Positions 55,801 to 62,989 of a stretch of DNA of 64,000 nucleotides are shown piece by piece; positions within the stretch are counted from its first letter, which is position 1; every line of letters begins with the position of its first letter. Made by a program: the position numbers and the translations under genes. The notes under the pieces are model-generated. The model had not been told where the DNA came from. It did no database searches and saw only the letters and a list, made by a program, of their open reading frames with translations. Origin of the DNA: Sedimentitalea arenosa. Lineage in GTDB: Bacteria > Pseudomonadota > Alphaproteobacteria > Rhodobacterales > Rhodobacteraceae. Location of the stretch: positions 1 to 64,000 of the forward strand of contig NZ_JAELVR010000007.1 in NCBI RefSeq assembly GCF_016428585.1, in the 5' to 3' direction.

Positions 55801-57835
55801 CGACATGCCGATCCTTTCGGCGGAAGCGATCCCGACCACGGGGGTCGAGGACGACCCGACCGAATTCATACTCGAGCTTGTCGGCACGACCCCGGACCGG
55901 CACGAAACGATCGACTTCGAGGTGGTCGTGCCTGCAGGCGGCAGCCTGTTGATCGACGGCGTGGTGCAAACGCCGGTCGGAGGCGTGGTGACCATCCCAG
56001 GAGGGGTGGGCGCGGTGAACCCATCGACCGGCAACACGTTCCAGCCACCATCGACGGTTTCCTTCCTGCCGCCGCCGGATTTCGGTGGCGATGTGACATT
56101 GACCGTCACTGCCATCACGACGGATGCCGATGGCATCTTCACCGATACCGCGCGCTCGACGCCCTCGGATGTTGTGCTGCAGATCACCCCGGCGCCCGAC
56201 CTCGTGCTCGACGTGATCGATGCAGATGTGGAGCTTGACGAGACCGACGCACCTGTGGACTATCTCCCGTCCGGCGATTTCGACATCCAGGTGACCGATG
56301 TGGACGGGTCCGAAACCGTGGATTCCGTGCGATACGTGATCAACGGCGTCCCTGATGGCACCACCTATCAAGTCGGCGCCGGCGCATCGGTCCCGGTCTC
56401 CGGCATGCTCGACTTCACCGGCACGCTGGCCGATTTCCAGGCCCTGACCGTCACGTTCCCGACCGATTTCGCCACCAACGGCACGCCGCTTGACGGAACG
56501 ATCGATGTCACGACCAACGAGGGCGGCAACGAGACGGGGAATTTCACCATTGCCCTTTCGGGCGAGCTGGATCTGAACGTCAACGTCGATGTGCAGCCCG
56601 ATGCCGTGCCCCAGACCGGCACGCCGATCGTGGTGGAGTTCGGCATCGATGCGCAGGTCACCGACACCCAGGCGTCCCCCTCCGAAACACTCGATGAAGT
56701 CGTGGTCCAGTTCGATCAGCTCCCCCCGAGCGGGACGACGGCGTCGGCTGGCACGCTCTCGGGCGACCGCCTGACCCTGACGCGCGGCACGCAGAGCGCA
56801 GCAGAGTTCGCGCTCCTTGTGGCGGCCCTGTCGATCACCCTTCCGGGCAGTTTCGCAGACGAGTTGACCGGAACGATCACGGTCGCCACGAACCACGGCC
56901 TGTCGCCCGCCGAAACCTTCACCATCTCGGTCAACGCGCAACCGGATGTGTCGGGGCCGGTCGATATCCGCTCGACCGAGCCGCAGTTCACGATCCTGTT
57001 CGATGATCTTCTGGTCAACGCCAGCGATCCCGATCAGCCCCTGACCGTACAGAACATCACTTCCAACGACCCGGATGTCGCCCTGACCATCCTGGCCGAC
57101 CGAGTCGAAGTGGAGGTGCCCGATGCCTATGTCGGCACGCCGATCCTGAGCTACGAGATCGTCGACAGCGGCATCGGCCCGGCGGTCAGCCAGGCCACGG
57201 CCAATCTCGATATCAATACGCTGCAGATGGAAGCGTCGGGCAGCGTGACGAATCCCGATGGCCAGACCCGCGACCGCATGGATGACGTCACCGGAGCGCC
57301 GGGTGGGACCGATACCGCAAAGGCAACCGGTGGCAACGACGCGGTGATCCTCGACGCGACCACCCCCTATGTCGATATCGAGGCCTTCGACATGCTGGGC
57401 GGCGACGATTATGTCGACCTGTCAGGCGCGGCTTCGGGCTTTTCGGTGGACCTCGGCGATGGCGATGACATCGTGCTGGGTGGCGACAGCGACGATGTCC
57501 TGACAGGCGGCGCGGGCGCGGATACGCTGACCGGCGGGTTGGGCCAAGACGTGTTCCGGATCACCGATCTGGCCGATGCCGACACGATTCTCGATTTCGA
57601 ATCGCCCACCCTGCCCGCAGGCGCCGACGGTGATCAGATCGACCTGAGCGACCTGGTCGCCCTGTTGCCCGGGGAAACACTCGCGGATCATGTGGGCTAT
57701 GACAATTCCACGGGCCTTCTGAGCGTCGACGGCACCGCGGCGGCCTCAGTCGGCGCGATGGGCGGCGGGATCGCCGATGCAGTCGAGGTGATCTTCACCA
57801 ACGCCACCGGAGCGCAGGAAACAGCGGTCATCTGA
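46856..57835 (+). CDS. Giant type I-secreted repeat adhesin with C-terminal RTX repeats
   Basis: About 3,659 residues, very acidic and nearly free of Cys. After an N-terminal module (about 1-180, with LVLLQPDGTLLVL and Pro-rich YNPLLPPTEYIQPLPYDR) come roughly 20 units of about 130-180 residues. Each carries a D-x-DGSE-like motif, then GLPAG and a LPxDFS/LPGDYSG strand, typical of Ig/cadherin-like calcium-dependent adhesin domains. Residues about 3510-3570 hold RTX nonapeptides (GGDD, LGDGDDIVLGG, LTGGAGADTLTGG), and a C-terminal secretion signal follows. Two almost identical repeat units lie at 47758 and 50161. The start is probably TTG 46856 with AAAGGGG upstream; an ATG at 46751 is an alternative. 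The export genes lie just downstream on the other strand, so it is likely a LapA-like surface or biofilm protein. Confidence 0.88.
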   Translation: MADDTGTTQPAFDATTTREDLEAALTQPGLQIPRIDAGGLVSVLLPEGTSIERPFLFDGDLVLLQPDGTLLVLSDLTGSTIVMLPGGTPVPGQRLLDAATPEDAWQELQDVATVPTHVLVHPGTPLASGEQQQVHPGDPLIGLPYNPLLPPTEYIQPLPYDRLYDGNDGGTPPGWIDVRLTAPLLYLETDGEVTVRFADRVLITDGLLDAGRFVETVEITVTGLPAGAIASDGQLIAAADGSQALVFSGSYADFQSLTLTLPTDFSTQSRSDLPEGPLSVSVLARTIEGYEANDTFRLVVLAEGDAWIDGSLVDDVADETDAATGLVPSALLVPEVTDADGSERLESLRLTIDGLPAGSTAASLALILPAGASTRFETDPATGAARLVIELTAAGVGDVAAAYDAIRLALPADFSTTNRNDLSDGATSLPLTLRLDIQSDEDRAATTDTPTDGTATATRIVDVDFSPDITLGGPRLVVVAEDGGQANSSVGVIADLGLQIAITDQDGSETADPSDPRFAATVEVILAGLPAGASVNVGSLSMQANGGVWTGTVAEAEALAVTLPGDYSGTILNLVTVRTPEGERQFVQGLRVTPEPDVDVSGAVVARETDAPVEVLLSDFVDLVVTDPSETLLGVDVRLPGLPPGTQALDAQGTPVGSLVDAGDGTFTFALDYDAASSGFALSDVRLVFPQDYSSTNPSVQLRAQLDVTTDQGQATGQVPLVIFAEGDAEITGNGLALQETDAPVQFRLADHFQPRATDIDGSEQVVRVAVAFASLPQGTLISRDGGQSFRPLSEVPNFVGTLAEYDQLVISLPTDFSTENPQTDLVLPISAITDEGGFAFAEQTITVAFELDVELAAPARITLPEDGDGGDGSGVTVDMAIDVRATDIDGSEDTTVVRIDFTGVPDGTGFSTGSYDAATGRWSGSMAQARDLALRLPGDYSGLIEAEIVALSPEGQTSTRQVIEITGTGDIDLDVAPITLVETDAALTVTPAASWQVAVSDGDANQPPETIDSVTLSLTNLPAGMVFLGAPPATIAYDAAAGGAFTFTGTLAQYQALQLQFPADFSTESRNDGLGAIDGTLRATSTEDAAGQQLPVQLTIEAEGDAWIDGSLVDDVADETDAATGLVPSALLVPEVTDADGSERLESLRLTIDGLPAGSTAASLALVLPAGASTRFETDPATGAARLVIELTAAGVGDVAAAYDAIRLALPADFSTTNRNDLSDGATSLPLTLRLDIQSDEDRAATTDTPTDGTATATRIVDVAAEGDLSTSGSGRIELTENDAPNDPDGDQTAQAPLEFRPIDAVQGAATDADGSEAVAEVDVTVSGLPTGTQYSLDGGQSFVAVQGATATLTGLSAAQYAQLVFRLPDDYATVADIVGTVRFVTDEAILSGEVDQDATDGIETVPFTVSVVSEQDIEITTADITVIEDLGQVIPLGLDAVVTDIDGSESITGINVTFDGLPAGDTTLTDGTILTGPSATWTGDDASLRALGVQSFPQHFSGVIDIAVKIVTDEGATAGATERMQLNVTPVAEPTIALSVDTGEAGVDGTAPDQFIVDEDGSFLLQISAQTPDRDGSEDLTEIVIDNLPAGWVPTSGGTVDLSLFESGAGLVQSATLSGTRLTITLNDGVQVFDAALRVVPLPDDDRDVETIVGNDLLATVTALDTATGLASDIATDVYGIDVNVDAIVDPLQLVVADGTTDESWNGAQLIGLGITDIGLTDTDGSETITGLDLTLDIATASTAFDASDPAQFILQVSDPSLAGFVTITDTGSTSDTARYRIEPAGGASSDQFSQAIEALEFQVPDRFSGVVEIDGTITWNETRTGDVENDTSDNFATQDFQITQTIAPRAEAELAASVFVLAADEVASGSLTEVSATIRNGSIAASDILTLLESTADGSGPGQVQSFVGLQATTPDVDGSEALETLVISNVPSAWISANVAGGDIQQAAFFSQDGSAPLDASEWAKLASATYDDATGEVTLTFTPGVTDFAAALQLTPSLYEDYDIDRAAGDPFTSAGDFFGEDLKIEVSVRDDNTAQTATETADATFDVDVDPVNNIAEILSVPVGNEQVIDDAGGVWQIPFSPTIEDVDGSETITAVILSNVPSVIAIYAEDPNDPSGPKIPALLTEVDSPPGFNTWSLELGQWQTAEARGIPTHFAGDTQIVIEVVTTESDGGNTRVTTLPETLRIEPVADGGTPTEIGVTDEDVAVQLTLDGNIIDNTGNSPGSPEAILDFVTITGIGPDAFGRVPRFFDGQPEPDTANPGQYLNEVVPNASGTLRLLPAVAENLWILPGQDSNDDIQLDIRVVYFETIQPSETKVGTGTLTVSLTGIADEPLVTVQIADPDSDPSSTISDADINAIYRPGDVQDGTPNADRVYGYAGTDTSPFELDMRVADDFLRSGVIDSAQMFAAADPLSGTMSEMMFAGQLDGSETLYFLITGVDPSVTFLGANPVDASGESYLVEASQLDSLQFVPNGVSDVTYYDMVFNAIVVEDDADLSGLTGATAEDRLQEIDALPGGSVVSRDFTIVVLPDGGPGPDNCTPDQDLPIPVLELIGSGDEDTQIALTVKLVPSPPYDSIDDLSSLPNGVVGDFGLAIELPPGASITSTVPGAVLFDPVTSTWVIDLAALGTDPNDPTQTAEQLLFTPPPHQSSPVNPFDPNDTFGPDDPYDSLDSLTYNAILNNITCGTVKQASGDFSITINPVVDGPLLGLIGSTDSFFEDTEFALRIRVDGVDGGEQLDGDVLVTFDTASFGQLLDASGNTLTGMDNGNGQIEFSVPESQLSLLRLIPAEHYSGPLDVTVTATSEDIDGSKKTSSITQTLNVIAVADTPFIDFDTTVLDPDTGQPFVDLTGPVPVITAIEDIPFTLGTVIDADSPDQDGSETVTIVLSGVPDFLTVSGPSGPGLIDNGDGSFTISSSVFPQISLVLNDEHARLPDSLDPSLPSEIRLTLAVNTLELSNSDGADFSTDFILKVRPDADMPILSAEAIPTTGVEDDPTEFILELVGTTPDRHETIDFEVVVPAGGSLLIDGVVQTPVGGVVTIPGGVGAVNPSTGNTFQPPSTVSFLPPPDFGGDVTLTVTAITTDADGIFTDTARSTPSDVVLQITPAPDLVLDVIDADVELDETDAPVDYLPSGDFDIQVTDVDGSETVDSVRYVINGVPDGTTYQVGAGASVPVSGMLDFTGTLADFQALTVTFPTDFATNGTPLDGTIDVTTNEGGNETGNFTIALSGELDLNVNVDVQPDAVPQTGTPIVVEFGIDAQVTDTQASPSETLDEVVVQFDQLPPSGTTASAGTLSGDRLTLTRGTQSAAEFALLVAALSITLPGSFADELTGTITVATNHGLSPAETFTISVNAQPDVSGPVDIRSTEPQFTILFDDLLVNASDPDQPLTVQNITSNDPDVALTILADRVEVEVPDAYVGTPILSYEIVDSGIGPAVSQATANLDINTLQMEASGSVTNPDGQTRDRMDDVTGAPGGTDTAKATGGNDAVILDATTPYVDIEAFDMLGGDDYVDLSGAASGFSVDLGDGDDIVLGGDSDDVLTGGAGADTLTGGLGQDVFRITDLADADTILDFESPTLPAGADGDQIDLSDLVALLPGETLADHVGYDNSTGLLSVDGTAAASVGAMGGGIADAVEVIFTNATGAQETAVI
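47758..48245 (+). repeat. Long direct repeat, copy 1 (inside the adhesin gene)
   Basis: A 488-bp segment that is identical to 50161-50648 except for three bases (47954 and 47956, an ATA/GTG codon, and 48241). The offset is 2,403 bp, exactly 801 codons, so recombination between the copies would keep the frame. It encodes one complete adhesin domain starting AEGDAWIDGSLVDD. Its first half uses codons such as GAT, GTT and GGG more than the flanking units. Confidence 0.97.
50161..50648 (+). repeat. Long direct repeat, copy 2 (inside the adhesin gene)
   Basis: Second copy of the 488-bp unit, with three mismatches to 47758-48245. The domains between the copies (48246-50160) are only distantly similar to them, so the identity reflects a recent duplication or gene conversion rather than general repeat homogeneity. 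Confidence 0.97.
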
Positions 57836-57842
57836 CCGGCGT

Positions 57843-57861
57843 GCGAGCGTTCAGCGCTCGC
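57843..57861. terminator. Inverted repeat between the convergent adhesin and hlyD-like genes
   Basis: gcgagcg (57843-57849) and cgctcgc (57855-57861) form a seven-bp stem with a five-base loop, in the 15-bp gap and the last codons of the HlyD gene. No T-run is present, so termination in either direction is only a possibility. Confidence 0.35.
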
Positions 57862-59170
57862 GCATCGCCTCCAGCCGCGCCTTGCGGAAGGGTTTGAGCA
57901 GATAGTCCAGCACCGTGCGTTCGCCGGTGCGGATATCCACCGATGCGACCATACCGGGGCGAATCTCGTGCACCTCGCCGCCGTGGGTCAGGCTGTTGGT
58001 CTCGGTCTCCACGATGATCGGGAAATAGATCTGACCGGTCGCCTCGTCCTGCTCGGCGTCGGCGCCGATCCGCACCACGCGCCCGTCCAGCGCGCCGTAA
58101 ACGGTAAAATCGAACGAGGTCAACTTCACGGATGCCGGCAGATCCGGACGGATGAAGGCCACGTCCTCGGGCCGCACGCGCGCCTCGACCTGCAGGCGGT
58201 CATCCAGCGGCACGATCCGCAGAACCTCTTCGCCGGGCGAGATCACCGCGCCGACCGTGTGGACATTCAGCATCGAAACGACGCCGTTCACCGGCGCCCG
58301 CAGCGCGGTCCGCGACACCACGTCCGACGCCCCCTTTAGGCTTTCGGCGATGATGCTGAGCTGGTTGAGCGTGTCCGAGCGTTCGACGCTGATTTCGGCG
58401 CGACGCTGCAATTCCGCTTCGGTGAGGCGGGCTTCGGCCTCGGTCAGAGCCGCGCGGGCCCGGTCACGCCGCCCGATCAGTGAATCCTGCTCCTGCCGCT
58501 TGGTGGACAGCTCGCGTTCCAACGGCAGGATCTGGGCGCGCGGGATCACACCGCTGTCGCTCTTCAAGGCGATTTCCTCTTCCAGCAGCACGAGACCTTC
58601 TGCAATGCGTTCGATCCCGGTATCAAGTTCATTGATCTCGAGCTGGCGCTGGCGGGCCTGTGCCTCGAGCACCGCGCGCTGGCCGAAATAGGACGCGACG
58701 CGGCTGTCGAAGATCGCGGTTTCCCGCAACGCCAGAGGGCTGGTCGCGTCGATGCCGACGGCGGTGAAGTCCACCGTGTCGCGCCCTTCCATCTCGGCTT
58801 CCAAGCGCAGGCTGCGGGCCTGCAACGCTTGCTCCTGGGCCCGCAATTCTCCGAGACTGGCGGCAGATCCGGTATCGTCGATCCGCGCCAGCACCTGCCC
58901 GGCGTCGACAGCATCGCCCTCCCGCACGAGGATCTCGCGAATGATACCGCCTTCCAGGCTTTCCACGGTGCGCGCCTGTCCGGAGGGCACGACGCGCCCG
59001 TCCGCGCGGGCGATCTCCTCGATACGGGCCTGTGCGGCCCAGATCACGGCGACGAAGATCAGCAGGACGATCAGCAGCAGGAACAGGGTGGTTCCCGTCC
59101 CGCTGCGCCGCAATCCAGCCGCCTCGCGGCCCGAGACGAAATCGCGCAATTCCCAATCCTGCGCGCTCAT
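57851..59170 (-). CDS. Type I secretion membrane-fusion protein (HlyD family)
   Basis: A 439-residue periplasmic adaptor. A short cytoplasmic N-terminus is followed by one membrane helix (about 28-46). The lipoyl half LEGGIIREILVREGDAVDAGQVLARID lies near 73-99, a long alpha-helical coiled coil covers about 105-290, and the closing lipoyl and beta-barrel part begins near ALRAPVNGVVSML (about 292). It links the ABC exporter with TolC. ATG 59170 overlaps the exporter's stop by four bases. It is the last gene of the secretion operon and converges on the adhesin gene. Confidence 0.93.
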   Translation of the reverse strand: MSAQDWELRDFVSGREAAGLRRSGTGTTLFLLLIVLLIFVAVIWAAQARIEEIARADGRVVPSGQARTVESLEGGIIREILVREGDAVDAGQVLARIDDTGSAASLGELRAQEQALQARSLRLEAEMEGRDTVDFTAVGIDATSPLALRETAIFDSRVASYFGQRAVLEAQARQRQLEINELDTGIERIAEGLVLLEEEIALKSDSGVIPRAQILPLERELSTKRQEQDSLIGRRDRARAALTEAEARLTEAELQRRAEISVERSDTLNQLSIIAESLKGASDVVSRTALRAPVNGVVSMLNVHTVGAVISPGEEVLRIVPLDDRLQVEARVRPEDVAFIRPDLPASVKLTSFDFTVYGALDGRVVRIGADAEQDEATGQIYFPIIVETETNSLTHGGEVHEIRPGMVASVDIRTGERTVLDYLLKPFRKARLEAMRER

Positions 59171-61386
59171 GGTTTGGTTCCTTCGTTCGGGGTCGCGAGC
59201 GCTGTCATCACCTCGGACCGCGGACCGTCTCGCGTCACGCGCCCGCCCTCGACCAGCATCACCCGGTCGACGAGGTCCAGCAGACCCTTGCGATGTGTCG
59301 AAACGATCAACGTCATCGGACGTTCGGCCAGGACACGTGCCAGCCGTTGCACGAATTGCCGCTCCGAGCGCGTGTCCATCGCCGAGGTCGGCTCGTCCAG
59401 CACCAGGATCCGCGGTTCCGGCAGAAGTGCGCGCGCCAAGGCCACCATTTGCCGCTGCCCGCCCGACAGGTTGCGCCCGCGTTCGCTGATCGGCATCGAA
59501 AAGCCATTGGGATGGGCCGCTGCGAGCCGATCAACGCCGGTCAGTCGCGCGACACGCAGAACGTCCTCGACCGTCGCTTGCGGCGCGCCGAAGGCAATGT
59601 TCTCGGCCAGAGTGCCGGAAAACAGCACCGCCTCCTGCGGAACGAACTGCACGTCGCGGCGCAGGTTGGCGGGGCTGAGTTGCCCGGCGTTCAGACCGTC
59701 AAGCAGCACCAACCCGGATGAGGGTGCCCACAGCCCGCCGATCAGACGCACGAGGCTGGTCTTGCCGGCACCGACCGGCCCGATCACACCGACGCGAGCA
59801 CCGCCGGGGATGTCGAAACTGGCCTCGGACAGGCTGGGCTGCTGCGCGCCTGGATAGGTCAGCGAGACAGCCTCAAAACGAACCGCGCCCTCTGACAGCC
59901 TGGCATTCAAGCCCTGACCCGGTCGCGCCTTGTCGGAGGCCTGCGCCATGAGGGTGTTCAGGCTGCGCAGGGTCGACATGGCAAAGCTCGCACGCACGAA
60001 CAGGCCCGCCAGGGCCGCCGTTGGTGCCATGGCGCGCCCCGACAGGATCATCGCCGCGATCACCGCGCCCATCGTGATACGTCCCTCGAGCGCAAGATAA
60101 ACCCCGATGACAACGATCCCCACCGACGACAATTGCTGTGCCAGCGCCGTCGCGGTGGTGGCGAAGGTGGCAAGCTTACGGCTGCGATCCTGCACCCGCG
60201 CGGTTTCGGCGACCTGTCGTTCCCACCGGGCCTGCATGCGGCCCTGACCGGCCACGGCCTTTAGCGTTTCGAGATCGGACAGCGCCTCGACCGCCACCGC
60301 GTTCTTGACGCCCGTCATCTGCCGGTCGCTGACGGACGCGCGCCGCAACGGTCCGAGGATCAGCACCCCCATGAACAGGACCACCGCCAGTGCGATCGCC
60401 GGCGGCCAGGCCAGTGGGCCACCCAGATAAGCGATGACCGCAATGAACAGGACGCTGAAACAGAGATCGGTCAGGGTCGCGAGAGTCTGCGAGGAAAAGA
60501 AGTCGCGAACCTGTTCGTAATCCTTGAGCGTGTTGACCAATGCGCCGGTCGTCTGCATCTCGGAATCCAGACGCAAGTCCGAAACATGGCGGAAGATCTC
60601 GGAGGAAACGGCCTGATCGACCCGGCGGCTGACCGCGTCGATGACGTTCGCCCGCAACCACTTGAGCGCCGTGTCGAACACGAGCGCAAGGGCGACTCCC
60701 GCCACCAGCGACCACAGCGTGACGATGGCGGCCGTCGGAAAAACCCTGTCATAGACATTCATCGTGAAAATCGGCGTGGCCAAGGCAAGGAGGTTCACGG
60801 CGACCGAGGCCAGCATGACCTGCAGGTAGTCCGGCCAGAAGCGGCTGGCGATGCTCCAGTACCAATGGCGCAGGGCGGAAACATCGTCTGGCTGCGCCTC
60901 GACAGTGGCCTCGGCCCGCAGGATCAGGGCGTGTCCGGCGTAGCTGTCGCGCAAGGTTTCAAGCGGCACATCCAGTGGCTGGTCCGATCGCTCCGGCCAT
61001 AGCAGCCTTGCACTTGTGTCATCGCGCGACAGCAGAACACAGGCATCGCGCCCGTTCAGAAACAGCAGCGCCGGCAGTGCAGCTTCGGGCAGATCGTACA
61101 GCGCCTGACGGGACAGATGGGCGCGGACGCCCTGCATTTGTGCTGCCTTGACGGCGAGTTCCGGGGTCAGGCGGCCATCTGCCGGCAGGGGAAGACCGGC
61201 CAGCAGGGTGTCGGTGCCGATGTCGCGCCCGGTTTGCTGCAACGCCAGCGAAAGCGATGCGGCCAAAGGATCGCGCGGGGCGTTCGCCAGTTGCCAGTCG
61301 TTCGACGCCTTGGCCCGCAGAAGGCGGGGCTTGGCACGGGGCGCGTCCGCAGCGCCAGGTTCACTATCCGGAGCGGGACGGCTCAC
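59167..61386 (-). CDS. Type I secretion ABC exporter (LapB-like)
   Basis: A 739-residue ATPase-permease. The N-terminal C39-peptidase-like domain (about 30-150) lacks the catalytic Cys, as in exporters that hold rather than cleave their substrate. The membrane domain spans about 170-480. Nucleotide domain: Walker A GPVGAGKT 536-543, LSGGQ 640-644, Walker B ending in DE 664-665. It drives export of unfolded RTX protein. The start is GTG 61386, inside the TolC stop (GTGA). Confidence 0.93.
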   Translation of the reverse strand: MSRPAPDSEPGAADAPRAKPRLLRAKASNDWQLANAPRDPLAASLSLALQQTGRDIGTDTLLAGLPLPADGRLTPELAVKAAQMQGVRAHLSRQALYDLPEAALPALLFLNGRDACVLLSRDDTSARLLWPERSDQPLDVPLETLRDSYAGHALILRAEATVEAQPDDVSALRHWYWSIASRFWPDYLQVMLASVAVNLLALATPIFTMNVYDRVFPTAAIVTLWSLVAGVALALVFDTALKWLRANVIDAVSRRVDQAVSSEIFRHVSDLRLDSEMQTTGALVNTLKDYEQVRDFFSSQTLATLTDLCFSVLFIAVIAYLGGPLAWPPAIALAVVLFMGVLILGPLRRASVSDRQMTGVKNAVAVEALSDLETLKAVAGQGRMQARWERQVAETARVQDRSRKLATFATTATALAQQLSSVGIVVIGVYLALEGRITMGAVIAAMILSGRAMAPTAALAGLFVRASFAMSTLRSLNTLMAQASDKARPGQGLNARLSEGAVRFEAVSLTYPGAQQPSLSEASFDIPGGARVGVIGPVGAGKTSLVRLIGGLWAPSSGLVLLDGLNAGQLSPANLRRDVQFVPQEAVLFSGTLAENIAFGAPQATVEDVLRVARLTGVDRLAAAHPNGFSMPISERGRNLSGGQRQMVALARALLPEPRILVLDEPTSAMDTRSERQFVQRLARVLAERPMTLIVSTHRKGLLDLVDRVMLVEGGRVTRDGPRSEVMTALATPNEGTKP

Positions 61387-62792
61387 CGGACTGATCTGCG
61401 CCAGTCCCGAAAGCTGCCTGCGTCGAACTGGCTCTCGTCACCGAGGCTGTCCAGCGGTGGCGCACCCAATTGGTCGCGGGCATAGGCGCGGGCATCTTCG
61501 GGCGGCTCGATCCCCAGTGTCGGCAGCAGGACACCGGCGGACGCCAGCAGCCGATACTTGACGTAGGTCTCGAGCGACTGGGCGTTGATCAGGTTGGCCT
61601 CGGCCTGAAACAGCGCGTTCTGCGTGTTCAGAAGGTCGAGAAGCGACCGCTGGCCAACTTCGAATTCGCGTTCATAGCTGTCCAGCAGCCGGCGCGAGAG
61701 CTCGGCCTGCGCCCGAATGGTGGTGAGCCGGCGCTGCGCGGATTGCAGGGTGGCCCAGCTCTGGCGGACTTCATGTTCGACCAGCCGGGTCCGGTGCAGC
61801 AAGTGAGCGCGGCTCTCGTTCACTCGCCGTGCCTGCTCCTGACGTTCCGCGCGCTTCATCTTGCCCTGGAATTCATAGCGCAGCATCAGGCCGACCCGCG
61901 CGTCCCTGCGGTCGCCCTCGAACCCGCCCACATTTTCACCGATGCGGCCATCCGCCTCGAGATGCAGGGTCGGGAGCTGGTTGGCATCGACACTGCGCGC
62001 CAGCGCTTCGGCGGAACCGACATCGGATTGGGCGAACATGATCGTCGGGCTGCGGGCCCGTGCCGTGGCGACCGCCGCATCGATCGTGGCCGGAACCGCG
62101 CTGCCCAATACCGGCACACGGTCGAGCCCCGTGGGTTCGACACCAACGGTCGCCAGAAAGAGCAGCTTGGAATCCTCGAGATTGTACTCGAAATCGAGCA
62201 CCGTGTCTCGCGCCACCACAAGCCGTTCTTCGGCTTGCTGCAGATCACCCAGCCCGACCACCTGTGTATCGAACCCGTTGCGAATCCGATCCAGCATCTT
62301 GCTGTGGTAGTCGGCGTTGCTCCGCGCCAACGCCAGCAGCGCCTGGCCGCGGAGAACGTCGGAATAGAGCCGCACCGCCTCCAATGACAGCACCTCGGAC
62401 CGCTCGAGCACGCGGTAGGCGGCGGCATCTATGCGATAGGCCTGGCGCTCGATCTCGGAGCGGGTCTGGTAGCCATCGAACAGCATCTGCGAGACCCGCG
62501 CCGACAGCTCGTAGCCGTCGATCGTGCTGCGTGCCGACGACAGGTCCGGCGTGGCCGTTCCAAGGTTGCGGCTGGCCCCTGCCCACCCTTCCAGGATCAC
62601 GCGGGGCGCACGCAGGCTGCGAGCCTGTTCCAGCTCGAACTCGATGGCCTGCTTGTTGGCCTCGGCCGCCTGGATTTCCGGATTTGTCTCAAGGATGTAG
62701 TAGATCGCGTCCTGCACCGTGAGCGCCTGCGCGCCGCCAATCGGAAACAGGCATGCAAGGGCCGTCACCCACCTGAGGCCAAAGTGTCGCAA
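61383..62792 (-). CDS. TolC-family outer membrane protein of the type I secretion system
   Basis: A 469-residue outer-membrane efflux protein. The signal peptide (about 1-23, PIGGAQA) is followed by two TolC-like halves with long helices (TVQDAIYYILETNPEIQAAEANK at the start, LLDLLNTQNALFQAEANLINA near 390-410). It resembles LapE-type TolC. The likely start is TTG 62792, with GGAG upstream and the signal peptide directly following; no ATG is available. It is the first gene of the three-gene secretion operon. Confidence 0.9.
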   Translation of the reverse strand: MRHFGLRWVTALACLFPIGGAQALTVQDAIYYILETNPEIQAAEANKQAIEFELEQARSLRAPRVILEGWAGASRNLGTATPDLSSARSTIDGYELSARVSQMLFDGYQTRSEIERQAYRIDAAAYRVLERSEVLSLEAVRLYSDVLRGQALLALARSNADYHSKMLDRIRNGFDTQVVGLGDLQQAEERLVVARDTVLDFEYNLEDSKLLFLATVGVEPTGLDRVPVLGSAVPATIDAAVATARARSPTIMFAQSDVGSAEALARSVDANQLPTLHLEADGRIGENVGGFEGDRRDARVGLMLRYEFQGKMKRAERQEQARRVNESRAHLLHRTRLVEHEVRQSWATLQSAQRRLTTIRAQAELSRRLLDSYEREFEVGQRSLLDLLNTQNALFQAEANLINAQSLETYVKYRLLASAGVLLPTLGIEPPEDARAYARDQLGAPPLDSLGDESQFDAGSFRDWRRSVR

Positions 62793-62989
62793 TAGTTCGC
62801 TCCAAGAGTGTCACGCGTCGTTTCGCGTCATTCTTCGTGAGCCCGGCAACGGGTGTCAATGGCACGAGCGCGTTTTGCGGGGAAAGTTGCCCAACCGTTT
62901 CAATCGCTGGCTGAGCCCTTGTCTAAGCCTTGTCTTTCCGGCCACGGCGGTGGCAAGGTACTCAAGACGAGAATAAATCGGAGGCTGAC

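Noticed and set aside
46856-57835. Repeats in the adhesin considered as a CRISPR or satellite array
   Set aside because: The units are coding, about 130-180 residues long, diverged and in frame; only one 488-bp pair is nearly identical.
62793-62989. Operator-like acgcg/cgcgt repeat (62813-62828) between tolC and the OmpA-domain gene
   Set aside because: The match is only five bp per arm and could equally be a direct repeat of cgcgtc; too weak to call.
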